Shown here: positions 21,600 to 31,653 of the stretch, one piece after another
Layout: every line of letters starts with the position of its first letter
How positions within the stretch are numbered: the first letter of the stretch is position 1
NCBI RefSeq assembly: GCF_032062135.1
Contig: NC_092859.1
Location: 65,462,466 to 65,526,465 of the forward strand
DNA length: 64,000 nucleotides
From: Pyxicephalus adspersus
Lineage: Eukaryota > Chordata > Amphibia > Anura > Pyxicephalidae
Direction: 5' to 3'
Translations under genes and position numbers: made by a program
The notes under the pieces: generated by a model
Database searches by the model: none
Told to the model about the DNA's origin: nothing
The model's input: only the letters and a program-made list of their open reading frames with translations

Positions 21600-24139
21600 T
21601 GTGACATGTTTTGTAGATTCATCTTCGAACCATCAAGTAATGATTTCAGCTCCATGCCACATTTTTTCCAGGTTATAATGTTATGTTTTGTAACTTTGAT
21701 TTATCCTTGAGCTCCAGACATTACAGATCTGCCAATGTGGGAACTGTATTGTTATGCCAAAATGGGTTTACAGTGCATCTGTACAGAACAGTGCTTGCAT
21801 ATCACAAAAGTTCTGTTCAAGACTGCCCACTACCAGATGGAAAATGTTATGTAGGCTAAATTTTGTAGGGGAGGGACCTGCATAGGTGGGGTATTACCTG
21901 AATGTTGGACTTATTGACCAACTTACATTTGGGTTTTATATGCCACTATGAAAAGATCACAATTAACATCTTTTATTGGTGCCAGGCCCAGGCTCATCAC
22001 TTTCAAATTCCTACTCCATATTTTTGTTGTTAAGTATACCATAAAAAGCAACCCATGAAAGATAGGTAGTTATAGAACAAATAGAATTGCTGGATGAATT
22101 ATATTTTCTCTTTGGTTACACCTGTGCCCAGTGCAACCCTATAATAACAACATTAACAGTGATTTGTTCCTTTATTATGCTGCTCACGTCCCTCAGCATA
22201 CTTTTGAGTGTCTGTCTCTCAGTAGTAATCATGTGATTACTTGTGATTTAGACAATCAATACAATTGCTCCTGGGTCTGATTAACATGGAAGAATCTTAC
22301 TCTTTTAAGGAACATGAGTTAATAATCTTTTTTTTTTTGTCGAAGATGACCAGGAACTAATTATAAAACAGACTTAACAGTGCTAATTCAAAATTGCCAG
22401 GGGCAGGTAAAATGTTCCTTTTTTTTTTTATAAAAATGCAATAATTATCTTAAGCTATACAACTGTCAACTGTCATTGAAGAATAGTGTTGCAAATTGCA
22501 TTAAATATTTGATGCTAGGATCTGTTCTTGTGTGAATTTATTGCTCCAGTAAATAATTTATTTTTTAATATTGTTTAGTATGGTGATCCTGCACATAAAT
22601 CCATTCATATCCACTGTGTGCTTTGCAAACTTCCAGTATTACAGAAGGCTGTCATTAAAGCAGCCAATGAAATGTGAATTATGTAGTCCCACCTGGCCTA
22701 AAGGACTGTCAAAAAGCAGCAACTCATTCCTGAGCTGGACGGTGATTTATATGAGCACCAAGGCATTGTGAACTAAATTCAATGTAACTGCATTAGATTA
22801 TAGATCTTTCATCATACCAATCAATCATCTCAAAGTTCTTTGATAATAAAGTTCAGGACTGAATGGTAAACTAAAAATGTGTTTGTGTCGGTTGTATACA
22901 ATTAAAGCATGTGTTAATTTATTAGAGCATACATTATTAGAGGACAAATTAGTATACATCTGTTTATAATATAACTTGCTTTGCTGTGTATTTTTTTCCT
23001 CCTACAATGCCTGGTGATCATGCTAGCCCCCCTGTCTTCCTGTATAATTAAGACCATGACAAACACAGATGCAATTTTGTTCTGGTGAGGTTAATTTGCA
23101 TTTTGTGTGCTGCAGATAGAACATACAGAACTTTATGCAAACTGTTTATCTTCCTGTCATATCTAAAAGGTGTGGCCAAACAGTGTACTACAGTCCTTGT
23201 ATTGAAAATGCGATCCGAAATTCATGCCGGAAAACTGAAGGATCCGGATTATCGGTGGCCTGATTTTCGATTGTCAACTGAATAAGCCAATTAGTTTTTT
23301 GTTTTTTTTGTACATGATTAGATAGCTGAAATCAATAAAGTGTTATCTCTTTGATAGTGTTAAGCTAAGTAAATTCTCTATTTCTGAGTGATAATACACT
23401 TTGCTAAGTGAACAGCCCAACACCTTTAGTAAATTAACAACAATTGGTATGTAATCATATGTGTATCCTAATAGAAATGTTAGTTTGTTGTAAGTATTGA
23501 TATATGTATTGATGTATGTTTTTGTATACTTTGTCCTTTTTTAACCTGAATAATTATGTAACTACCTGTATATTTATGTGCCATTCATACAAATTCTCAA
23601 TAATATAATTTTTCAAGCTCAAGTTTTTTTTATAGTAGTTTGGGCACCATTAAAAAAAAAAATGGTCCTAATGCCCTGGATACTGTATGGGTAATTAGTA
23701 TGATGAATGCCTTAGTTTTTCTGTCCTAAATAAGCAGCAGTACACATTTTTATTATTGTGTTAAAATAAATTGTTTAAAGTCTAATAGTTTTCATCTTTC
23801 AAGATCTTTTAGTAAATCAGCAGTCATTTTTTCTATGGTTGTATGAATTTATATATTCAGTAGCTACTGTAAATAAACAGTTTTATAAATATGAGTACTG
23901 TCTCCTAAATGTATTACATTGTTCTTGTATTGGATGCTTTAGCGGTAAGTCATTCCTGACTGCAAAATTAGCTTAAAGCTGGCCTATCACCTAAACACCA
24001 TGGCATATCAAACCTTTACATGAACAGCATAGTGTATATAATCACACTGTCTGTGTTAGATTTAGTCTCTTTTTTGCATGTTCACATTTTACCTGTCATC
24101 GAAAGCAAATGAGCACCAGTTATGTTGAAAACAACAAAT
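21600..24139. other. Stretch without visible transposons; possible conserved non-coding sequence
   Basis: The longest interval without a recognisable repeat terminus or coding remnant. It is AT-rich with poly-T tracts. Within it, 23041-23180 has TATAATTA, a perfect octamer ATTTGCAT at 23094-23101 and a near-octamer ATGCAAAC at 23135-23142. That density of homeodomain and POU-type sites is compatible with an enhancer but not proof of one. No exon with splice context was identified. Confidence 0.35.
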
Positions 24140-24142
24140 TTA

Positions 24143-24566
24143 AGCTGCGTACACACTTCCAATTTTTATCGTTGGAAATGAACGACGAACAACCGATTGG
24201 CCAAAAATCGTTCGTAAAAAAAGTAACCAATGACACCGACGAACGAGGATAGTCGTTGGAAATGAACGACCGGACCGGCGGATCGGATTGGACGACGATC
24301 GTTGACCATCTATCGTGTGTACGGTCGTTCAGTGATCGTCCATGGTCCGAGCATGCGCGGTGAACGAACGTTCGCTCACTTCCTGTGATGCACGTCACTT
24401 CCTGTATAGTTCAAACGATCGCATCTATCGTGTGTACAATATCTTTGAACGATCGTGTCGTTATCTGTATGTACAGGATCGGTGCCATAGGATCGTTCGC
24501 AGATATCGTGCAGGATCGTTTGTCGTTCGTTTACCAACTATAAAAATTGGAAGTGTGTACGCAGCT
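24143..24566 (-). mobile_element. TTA-flanked MITE, Harbinger-like (copy 2)
   Basis: A 424 bp element with the same AGCTGCGTACACACTTCCAA termini as 2488-2922, flanked by TTA at 24140-24142 and 24567-24569. It matches copy 1 in reverse complement over its whole length, including the CATGGTCCGAGCATGCGCGG core, with a few substitutions and short indels. No coding capacity. Confidence 0.85.
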
Positions 24567-24569
24567 TTA

Positions 24570-25375
24570 TGGTGTAAAGTATGCAACCTGTATTTTAACA
24601 AGTTAATTTTACTTGACCAAAATACATTTTTATGACTACATTTTTATTAAGTAATTTATGACTAGAATAACACATTACAAATCCAACTGCCTTTGCAGAT
24701 CCTTTAAATTTAAACATTAAACTACCCAAAAATTCTGCATACATATCTGTGTCCCTGTAATGTCCTACAGAAAAAACTGTAAATTAACATTTTAGCAGGT
24801 TGGCATGGGCAGCACAATAAGTTCTACGCTTTCCGGAACTACTAGAATTTATTTTGTTAGTGTCTAAAAGAGATTTATTTAAAGCTGGGTAACAAATTAA
24901 TATAGCTCACCTTTTTATAATATACCATACAATACTACCTAATAAATTTCGACTACATTTTTGTTATAATGAAGGATAAATACATATGGTTACATACAAA
25001 GTCCAAACAACAGTAACAACACATTATTCCTAGTGCCTTGGCTAGAGAGTTCAAGCTTTTAAAAATGTACTGTTGGCTACCTGATGTTTACCTGGGGTTG
25101 ACAGCTGTCTGGATTTGAACCAAACAATCTATCACTCTGCCAGAACGTAAGACGTGGAGAAAAAAAATGTGGGTTTTTCTTTGCATGCAAATTGTAGCTG
25201 AAGTATAAATAGTATGACAATGAACAATTTGTGATCAGGTGAGATAATGCAAAGCAAGTAAAATATGTTTGCTTTTATTTCATACCAATAGCACCACCAT
25301 CATCCATTATTACCAGCATTAGGATGCCCACCTGCTGGTGAAAAAGTACAGTGAAAATTTTGTTTTCTGTTTTGC
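24570..25375. other. AT-rich intergenic stretch, nothing recognised
   Basis: No coding remnant, terminal repeat or structured RNA recognised. Confidence 0.5.
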
Positions 25376-25566
25376 CATATATGAACCTGATTTATTAAAG
25401 CTCTCAGAGGCTGGAGAGGATATACTTTCATCTGTAAACCTGGGTGATCCAGCAAACCTTGAATGGATTTCTATTTATTTGCTAGCAAATGTTTTTAATC
25501 CTGGACCAGATTCATTCTCGGAGTGCTTTCCAGCCCTGGAACATTTTAATAATTCAGGCCCATATG
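25376..25566. mobile_element. Short MITE with long terminal inverted repeats
   Basis: The left end CATATATGAACCTGATTTAT and the right end (reverse complement CATATGGGCCTGAATTATTA) form an imperfect inverted repeat. It continues inward through TTATTAAAGCTCTCAGAGGC / TTATTAAAATGTTCCAGGGC and GGCTGGAGAGG / GGCTGGAAAGC, about 45-60 bp per arm. An open frame of 87 codons across it is a by-product. The superfamily is undetermined. Confidence 0.65.
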
Positions 25567-25764
25567 TGTTTGTTTTGAGTGTATTTTTGTCAGTCTCTTG
25601 AGTGATGTAATTCCTGGGGAGCTGGGGGAGGGGATGCACGCAATAAATTTACAAGCTTTGTGATAATTTCACAGGAAGCATAAAAGCTGTTTTCTTTCAA
25701 AAGGAAAAGGTAAAAATGTCCAATAGGAAAAATGCAAATTTAGGTTTTCTACTGCTATTAAAAT

Positions 25765-25985
25765 GTTTTTTTATATATATATTTTTATTGAGGTTTCATT
25801 TTTTCAACCAATAAACAATAACTAAAAAAGAACAAATGGTGCAACATTTGCAACAATATTTCAAATACTGTACATGTTTTCATAATAGTCAAAGATGAAG
25901 GTCAAGACTTCTCAATAGAACATACAACAAATATACAGTGGTGGTAGTGCAAAAAACAGGCATAAATAACATAGGTAAAAAATAT
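25765..25985 (-). mobile_element. L1 3' end (3' UTR and A-tail)
   Basis: On the minus strand this segment ends in CAATAAAAATATATATATAA and a short A-run, as an L1 3' UTR does. It is inferred to be the 3' terminus of the minus-strand L1 whose ORF2 appears at 40435-40718 and 46960-49305. The intervening 14.4 kb is a CR1 with its own nested insertions. Confidence 0.6.
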
Positions 25986-25989
25986 AGAT

Positions 25990-26275
25990 GGAAAATGGAG
26001 GATCCTTAAAAATCAGTTTAGAGAACTAGGTTTTAAGTTGAAGAAAAGGACCTCCAAGGCTAAATTCCTTGGAATATTGCCTGTGCCATGCGCAACACAG
26101 GAAAGACAGAGGGAGCTCAGACAGCTAAACGCATGGCTTAAGTCCTGATGCAAAAGGGAAGGGTTTGGGTTCATAGAACACTAGGCTGATTTTCATTGGG
26201 GTACAACCTGTATGCCAGAGATGGTTTGCACCTAAATGAAATGGGGTCTACTGTGCTAGGGGAAAGATTTTGGGG
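25990..26275 (+). pseudogene. CR1 ORF1 C-terminal (esterase-like) end
   Basis: Frames here give LRQLNAWLKSW-like residues, then REGFGF-like residues near 26150-26170, and then ARDGLHLNEMGSTVLGERF at 26217-26273. This resembles the C-terminal SGNH/GDSL-type block of CR1-clade ORF1 proteins, whose last catalytic residues lie in a DGxHLN motif. The 5' part of the LINE is absent, and frameshifts precede 26200. The ORF1 end is interrupted at about 26276 by a second CR1 fragment and seems to continue at 27196. Confidence 0.7.
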
Positions 26276-27195
26276 AATGACATTTAATATAGATAAATGT
26301 AAAATTATGCACTTGGGAGATAAAAACATGCATGCTTCATACTGTCTGTGGGGAATACATTTGGGGGAGTCAGAAATGGAAAAGGATCTGGGGGTTCTGG
26401 TAGATCATAGACTTAATAACAGCATGCAATGCCAAGCTGCAATATTTAAAGCTAGCAAAGTACTTTCTTGTATTAAAAGAGGAATAGACTGCAGAGATGG
26501 AGACATAATCCTGCCCCTGTACAAAGCATTGGTCAGACCACATCTGGAATATGCAGTCCAGTTTTGGGCACCAGTTCACAAAAAGGACATTATGGAATTG
26601 GAGAGACTGCAGAGAAGGGCAAATAAATTAATAAAAGAAATTGAGGAGCTCAGCTATGAGGAGAGATTAGCTCAACTGAATCTATTCTCCTTTGAGAAGA
26701 GACGTTTAAGGGGGGATATGATCCCTGTAAAACTATATATAAACGGTCCATATGGAGAACTCTCTTCCCCATTATTCACTTTGAGATCAGTACAAAGAAC
26801 AAGAGGGCACTCTTTGCGTCTGGGGGAGAAGAAGTTTAAGCTCCGGATAAGAAAGGGATTCTTCACTGTAAGGTCTGTGAAAATGTGGAATTGGCTCCCT
26901 CAGGAAGTAGTTTCAGCAACTACTATAGTTTGCTTTGAGAAAAAGCTGGATGTTTTTCTAGAAGCACAGAATATACCTGGGTATTAAGGCTTTAAAGTAA
27001 AAATGACAGTGACTGTTGATCCAGGGAACGTCCGATTGCCTCAGTGAATCAGGTAGGAATTTTTTTCCCCTGTTGAAGCAAATTGTACCCCTAAAAAAAT
27101 TGGGGTTTTTGTTTGCTTTCCTCTGGACCAACTATGTCTTCTAGGGTTTTATATCTGGGTTTTATATCAACCTAACCTACTTAGTAACTATGTAA
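26276..27195 (+). mobile_element. 5'-truncated CR1 copy (RT C-terminus and 3' UTR)
   Basis: An open frame from 26196 to 26987 encodes the C-terminal part of CR1 ORF2 from about 26290: KCKIMHLGDK, EKDLGVLVDHRLN, LYKALVRPHLEYAVQFW, YEERLAQLNLFSFEKRRLRG and RTRGHSLRLGEKK. These are the hallmarks of the CR1 RT tail. The 3' UTR ends CTTAGTAACTATGTAA, the usual CR1/L2 short tail. It begins at the same element position as about 39495 in the longer copy and closely resembles it. The simplest reading is a 5'-truncated CR1 inserted into a longer CR1, because ORF1 sequence precedes it and the ORF1/ORF2 boundary follows it. Confidence 0.85.
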
Positions 27196-27614
27196 ATGGT
27201 GGAGGGATATTTAAACTAGGACAGAGGGAGGTGGGACAGTTAAATAAGGTGGCAGAAAGGTTTGTCAGGGGTCAGACACTAGTTGAGGTGGGATTGGGGA
27301 TAGTTAGGGGGAGGGTTATGGATAATTGTAGAGAGCTTCCCATTTTACAAACAAACATTGGATTGTGCAGTACTAGTAGTACTGAAAAACAAAAGGATTT
27401 AGCAAACAATGCTGGTAAATGCAGCAATGGTTTAAATAGCCTGTTCACCAATGCTAGAAGTCTGGCAAACAAAATAGGGGAAATGGAAGCCTTAATGAGT
27501 GAGGAGGATTATGACTTAGTTGGGATTGTTGAATCCTGCCTTTGTTCTTCGCATGACATGGCTGTCAATATTCCTGGGTATACTCTCTTTTGTAAAGACA
27601 GAGTCAAATTGGTG
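27196..27614 (+). pseudogene. CR1 ORF1/ORF2 boundary and start of endonuclease
   Basis: From about 27420 the translation gives SLFTNARSLANKIGEMEALM, DYDLVGIVESCLCSSHD and VNIPGYTLFCKDRV. This is the apurinic-like endonuclease start of a CR1 ORF2; the E of the canonical ITETW motif is recognisable at IVESC. The coding sequence stops abruptly at about 27614, where the 5' LTR of gypsy A starts, and resumes with ICLYVRSDLK-type residues at 37969. The ORF is interrupted, so it is non-functional. Confidence 0.85.
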
Positions 27615-27616
27615 GT

Positions 27617-28272
27617 GGCTAAGACTGCTGTCCTGCTCGCAGCGTGTCTCTCTCTGCAGGTGGAGGGATCCGTTGTGGCCGAACAGCATCCCTATGGACA
27701 TGAACAAAGATGTTCTTGTTCTCAGCACCCCTGCGGACGTGCAAAGTAGGGCACGTCCAAGGGGTGCTGTGGGAAGAGGTGTGCGCGCCACCACGCATGC
27801 CTCTTGTACCCCCAGGGCGGGACATAGTTAGTTTGAATTTGCAGGGGATTAAGTCATCCTCCAATCAAATGGCGCCAGGTGACGCAAGGTCATTGGGCAC
27901 TCTGGCCATTTAAGGAGAACCTGTTCTGAACACCATTGCCCACTATAAGCCTCTGTGTGTACAGTGTGCTTGGCTGCGTTCTCTGTGTTGGTTCATACTA
28001 ATCCCAGTTGTGTCATTACTAATAGCGACCCGGTCTGATATCTGACTCTGTCTGAACTCCGCCTGCCCTGACTTTGGATTGTTTTTGACTACTCTTGCCT
28101 GCTGTCTGCTCTGACTTGAAATTATCCCTGACCTGCTTTGCCGTATCCTTCTGTACCAGGCTTATCAGACTGATCATCTGTGACTGACCTTTGCCTTGTT
28201 TTATGACGTCAATAAAGCTTGATAAAAGGGTTCTTGGAGTTGGTTGTGGTTTGTGTGCCCAGGCGCATTACA
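27617..28272 (+). repeat. Gypsy A 5' LTR
   Basis: Homologous to 37431-37968, for example TGTTCTTGTTCTCAGCAC, CGTGCAAARTAGGGCACG and TACAGTGTGCTTGG. It has a TATA-like CACTATAAGC at 27941-27950 and AATAAA at 28211-28216. It ends GCATTACA at 28272. The 3' LTR lacks about 140 bp (equivalent to about 27812-27951), including the TATA region. The true 5' border is unclear because the CR1 flank also reads GGTGGTGGC here. Confidence 0.82.
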
Positions 28273-28304
28273 GTATAGCAGGCCACTCACACACATCACC
28301 CAGC

Positions 28305-30045
28305 CCTAATGGAGGAAATCCAGTGGGGCCTACAGGAGCTTGCAATAAGGGCTCCCACCCGTCACCCCACAAAAGTTTGTGAGCGCCTCCTGGAAATAAC
28401 AGGTGAATTGCGGTCTCTCCCAGGGCAAGACCCGGGTCCAAATGAATCCAGCCCAGCAGTGCCAGTGGAACCTCTGATTCCATTACCCGAGAAATTTTCA
28501 GGGAACAGACAGAATCCCAAATTCCGGGACTCCTGTCTTCTGTACTTCCAACTTCTCCCTATTGCCTCGTAACGCCAACGTATTGGAGTGGTCATCTCCC
28601 ACGTAAAAGGTGAGCCCCAGAAATGGGCATTTAACTTACCTCCAGATGATCCTGGATTCAGTTCTGTCGCTGACTTCTTTGCTGTTATGGGGGTGATCTG
28701 AACAACGGAGATAAACTTGAAGTACCTAGCCAAGGGGAGATGTTCCATGGTAGAATATGTGGCAGAGTTTCGGCGCTGAGCCACCAGTACCCGTTGGGAA
28801 GATGCAGCTCTCCATCGCTTCCGTCAAGGCCTGAGCGATCAAGTCAAAGACCTGCTGTTGGGTCTCCCTTCTCTGTCGACCCTGGATCTTGCGATACAGC
28901 AGTCCCGCTACATCCACTGGAGGATCCGGGAACCAGGAGTCGCTCGTCTTCTCAGTTGAATCCTATACCCCTGATGAATACTTTCAGCGCCACACCACCT
29001 GCAAAGTTTTCATCTTCTATGCCCGATCCAGGGGAACCCATGGAGATTGGTTCATCCAAACTAGCCCCCACCGAGCGCAATCCGCACCTGCAAGGTGGAC
29101 TCTGCCTTTACTGTGGTGATCCCGGTCACAGGGCAAGGACCTGCTCTTGCAAAGGACTTGAAAGGTTCCAGTGTATCGGGGGTGCAGTAGGGAGCTTCTC
29201 AGACCCGTTGGCCTGGTTTCCACGATGTATCCTGGTTCCGGCTATCATATCCTGGGACGGGAAGACCCACCAAGCCATGGCCTTTCTTGACTCCGGGGCA
29301 GATGGTAACCTACTGGACCAAGATGTTGCCTCTGAACTGGGAATACCTATCGCCCCTCTTGGGCCTGAATTGTCCTTGGCATTGGGATCGATGGCACCCC
29401 CTTTAACAGGGTCTTACACAATCTATAACCCCCGAAGTGCACTTAACCGTGGAGGCCTCCCATAAGGAAGTGATCCGCCTGATTGTAATCAGGATGGTAA
29501 AAACTCCCCAGATTTTAGGCCTCCCTTGGTTGAAATCCAATAACTCTATAGTTAATTGGTAGTCGGGTCAGATCATTCAGTGGGGGACCAAATTTCAGGC
29601 TAAATGCCTTACTCTAGCAATGCCAGTACGGGCCCTTGAGGTGTTAAAAAAATTGCCCGAGCCTTACCAGGAGTTTACTGATGTCTTCTGCCCCCGGTCA
29701 GCTGACAAACTCCCACCTCATCGTTCCTACGATTGCCCCATTGAGTTACTTCCGGGTCATTTGTTCAATTTCAGCGGGCCAGGGATAAAGACCCAGAAAA
29801 AATACATCCAAGAAAACTTAGAGAAGGGCTTCATCTGTCCATCCTCTTCCCCTACAGGTGCTGGCTTCTTTTTTGTGGAGAAGAAACATGGCGGGTTAAG
29901 ACCCTGTATTGATTACAGGGGCCTAAACATGATTACTGTGAAGAATCAGTACCCTCTGCCCCTTATGGATGACCTTTTCTCTCAAGTCAATAGGGCCCGA
30001 TTCTTCACCAAGCCAGATTTGAAGGGGGCCTACAACCTTATCCAC
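28305..30045 (+). pseudogene. Gypsy A gag, protease and first half of RT
   Basis: Gag-like residues (PLPEKFSGNRQNPKFRDSC near 28480) are followed by frameshifted capsid traces (LLGLPSLSTLDLAIQQSRYI near 28855-28915). A CCHC zinc knuckle, LCLYCGDPGHRARTC, is at about 29100-29145. The aspartic protease motif FLDSGADGNLLD is at about 29284-29320. The RT begins near 29780 and shows [29 protein letters not shown] and FFTKPDLKGAYNLI. The sequence then breaks at 30045 at gypsy B. The RT resumes at 35414. Several frameshifts and stops (for example after 28570, near 28700 and 29463) make it inactive. This is a chromodomain-type Ty3/gypsy element. Confidence 0.9.
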
Positions 30046-30704
30046 TGTTAGCCCTGCGGGTCATGCCGTCGCTGCTGCTCCTAATTGCATGCAAGAGCGT
30101 CGGGTCCTATCTTTCAGGTAGAGTAACCCCAGTACCTGTGTTCTATGCCAGAGTTTCCTTCCTGCTGGAGACTTGCACTGGTGTTTGAGCTGGCGTGGGT
30201 GTGTCTCTCTTCATCTATGAAGCAAAACACATACACGCCCTCTGTTTCTACAGCCTATGGCTGGATCTCTGCTAGTATTTAAAGGCACTTCCTACTACAG
30301 GATGTTGCCTGAGCAATCTCAAGGTTTTAGCTTGTCTAAACTCCTAATGCAAAGGTGCTTCCTCTGTCTGCTTTGCTGTGTACCGGACCTTGTTTACTAA
30401 CCCTTGGACTTTGCCTGATTGCTGCCTGACCCTGACCTTGGATCCTGTTTTTGGACTTTGTCTGATTGCCACCTCCATCTTGGCCATGCAAGCCTCCTCT
30501 GTGCTTGCACTGAGTACCCTGACCCCTCTGGTCAGCTGCCACTGACCCGGGGATGGTTCTGGAGTGGCACCTGGCAGCTACCCTGCGGCCCAAGCCTATC
30601 CTCACCATCAGAGGCTCTAGTGAAGACCAGGTAGCGGCTTAGTTACACCCCTCCGGAGCATACCCAGTCAGTGGCACAGTGGGTCCACAACTGCGTGCAT
30701 TACA
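30046..30704 (+). repeat. Gypsy B 5' LTR
   Basis: 659 bp, TGTTAGCCCTGCGGGTCATG to CTGCGTGCATTACA. A TATA-like GTATTTAAAGGC lies at about 30274-30285. It is closely similar to the 3' LTR except that the latter carries an extra tandem copy of a CTGCCTGACCCTGACCTCGG-type unit. Confidence 0.93.
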
Positions 30705-30717
30705 GTTTGCTCAGGCC

Positions 30718-31653
30718 ATGGACTCCGCTGATCTGAACCTTCCCAGTACCACTGAGTTAGGCCAGGAGTTGGCTCAGCAGCGTGAGCGTCAGGATCAAAT
30801 ATTGTCCTACCTACGCAATGTGAATATGCGCCTGAATGATCTGACATCTGCCAACCCAGCGCCATCAAGAGTCTCTGCTCCAGTTCCTTCCCCGCCTCCT
30901 TCCTACGTACTAGGTTCTGGACCTCGTCTTTCAGCTCCCCCACGTTTCATTGGTGACCCCAAGCAGTGCCGGGGGTTCATAAATCAATGTGCTCTTCATT
31001 TTGAACTTTTACCTCACCAATTTGCCTCTGACTGAGCCAAAGTGGCTTTTCTGATGTCACACCTTACTGGGGGGGTGCTGGCCTGGATCAATCCCCTCTG
31101 GGAAAGGAACGACCCAGTTATAATGGATCTACAGGCCTTCCTAGAGACCTTCCGCAAGTTGTTCGATGAGCCCGGTCGCACCGCTTCTGCCACATCCTCC
31201 ATGCTGCCGTTGCGTCAAGGAAAGCAATCCGTGGGCCGGTATGCAGTCCAGCTTCGTACGCTAGCCTCAGAACTCGGCTGAATTAATGAGGCACTTTTGG
31301 CCACTTTTTGGGAGGGGCTCTGTGGGAGAATTAAAGATGAATTGGTCGGTCGGGATGTTCCCTCCTCCCTGGATGACCTCATCTCCCTGGCTACTTGAAT
31401 TGATTTACAGTTCCAGGAACGTGCCAGAGAAGTGGCATGTGAAGTAGGTCCTTGTCATCTGGCATTTTCACCTCCGCAAGCTTCTAAAACACTGCCTCCC
31501 ATGTTGTTGGCAGTCCCTAAACCCATGCAGGTCAATCGGGTTAGGCTGTCTGAACAGGAGACCAATCACCGCTGTGCCAAAGGACTTTTTTTCCATTGTG
31601 GTAGTTCTGATCATGTGCTCCGCACTTGTCCCCTGAAGCCGGAAAACTTCTGA
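30718..31653 (+). pseudogene. Gypsy B gag, sushi-like capsid
   Basis: The gag starts at ATG 30718, just inside the LTR. A coiled-coil-prone N-terminus (ELGQELAQQRERQDQILSYL) and a proline-rich linker precede the capsid-like part. That part shows PPRFIGDPKQCRGFINQCAL, GGVLAWINPLWERNDP, LRQGKQSVGRYAVQLRTLA and DELVGRDVPSSLDDLISL. These resemble the gag of vertebrate Sushi-type gypsy elements, the lineage from which mammalian RTL/PEG10 genes derive (family knowledge). The zinc knuckle LFFHCGSSDHVLRTC has lost its first cysteine. In-frame stops at about 31033, 31279 and 31396 disable it. All three are single-codon breaks, so the copy is younger than gypsy A. Confidence 0.88.

Noticed and set aside
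25338..25601. An 87-codon open frame as a small host gene
   Set aside because: It coincides with a short MITE with long inverted ends; no conservation or exon signals visible.
28305..30045. Domesticated host gag or protease gene
   Set aside because: Frameshifts, LTRs and the continuing pol show an ordinary decayed gypsy element.
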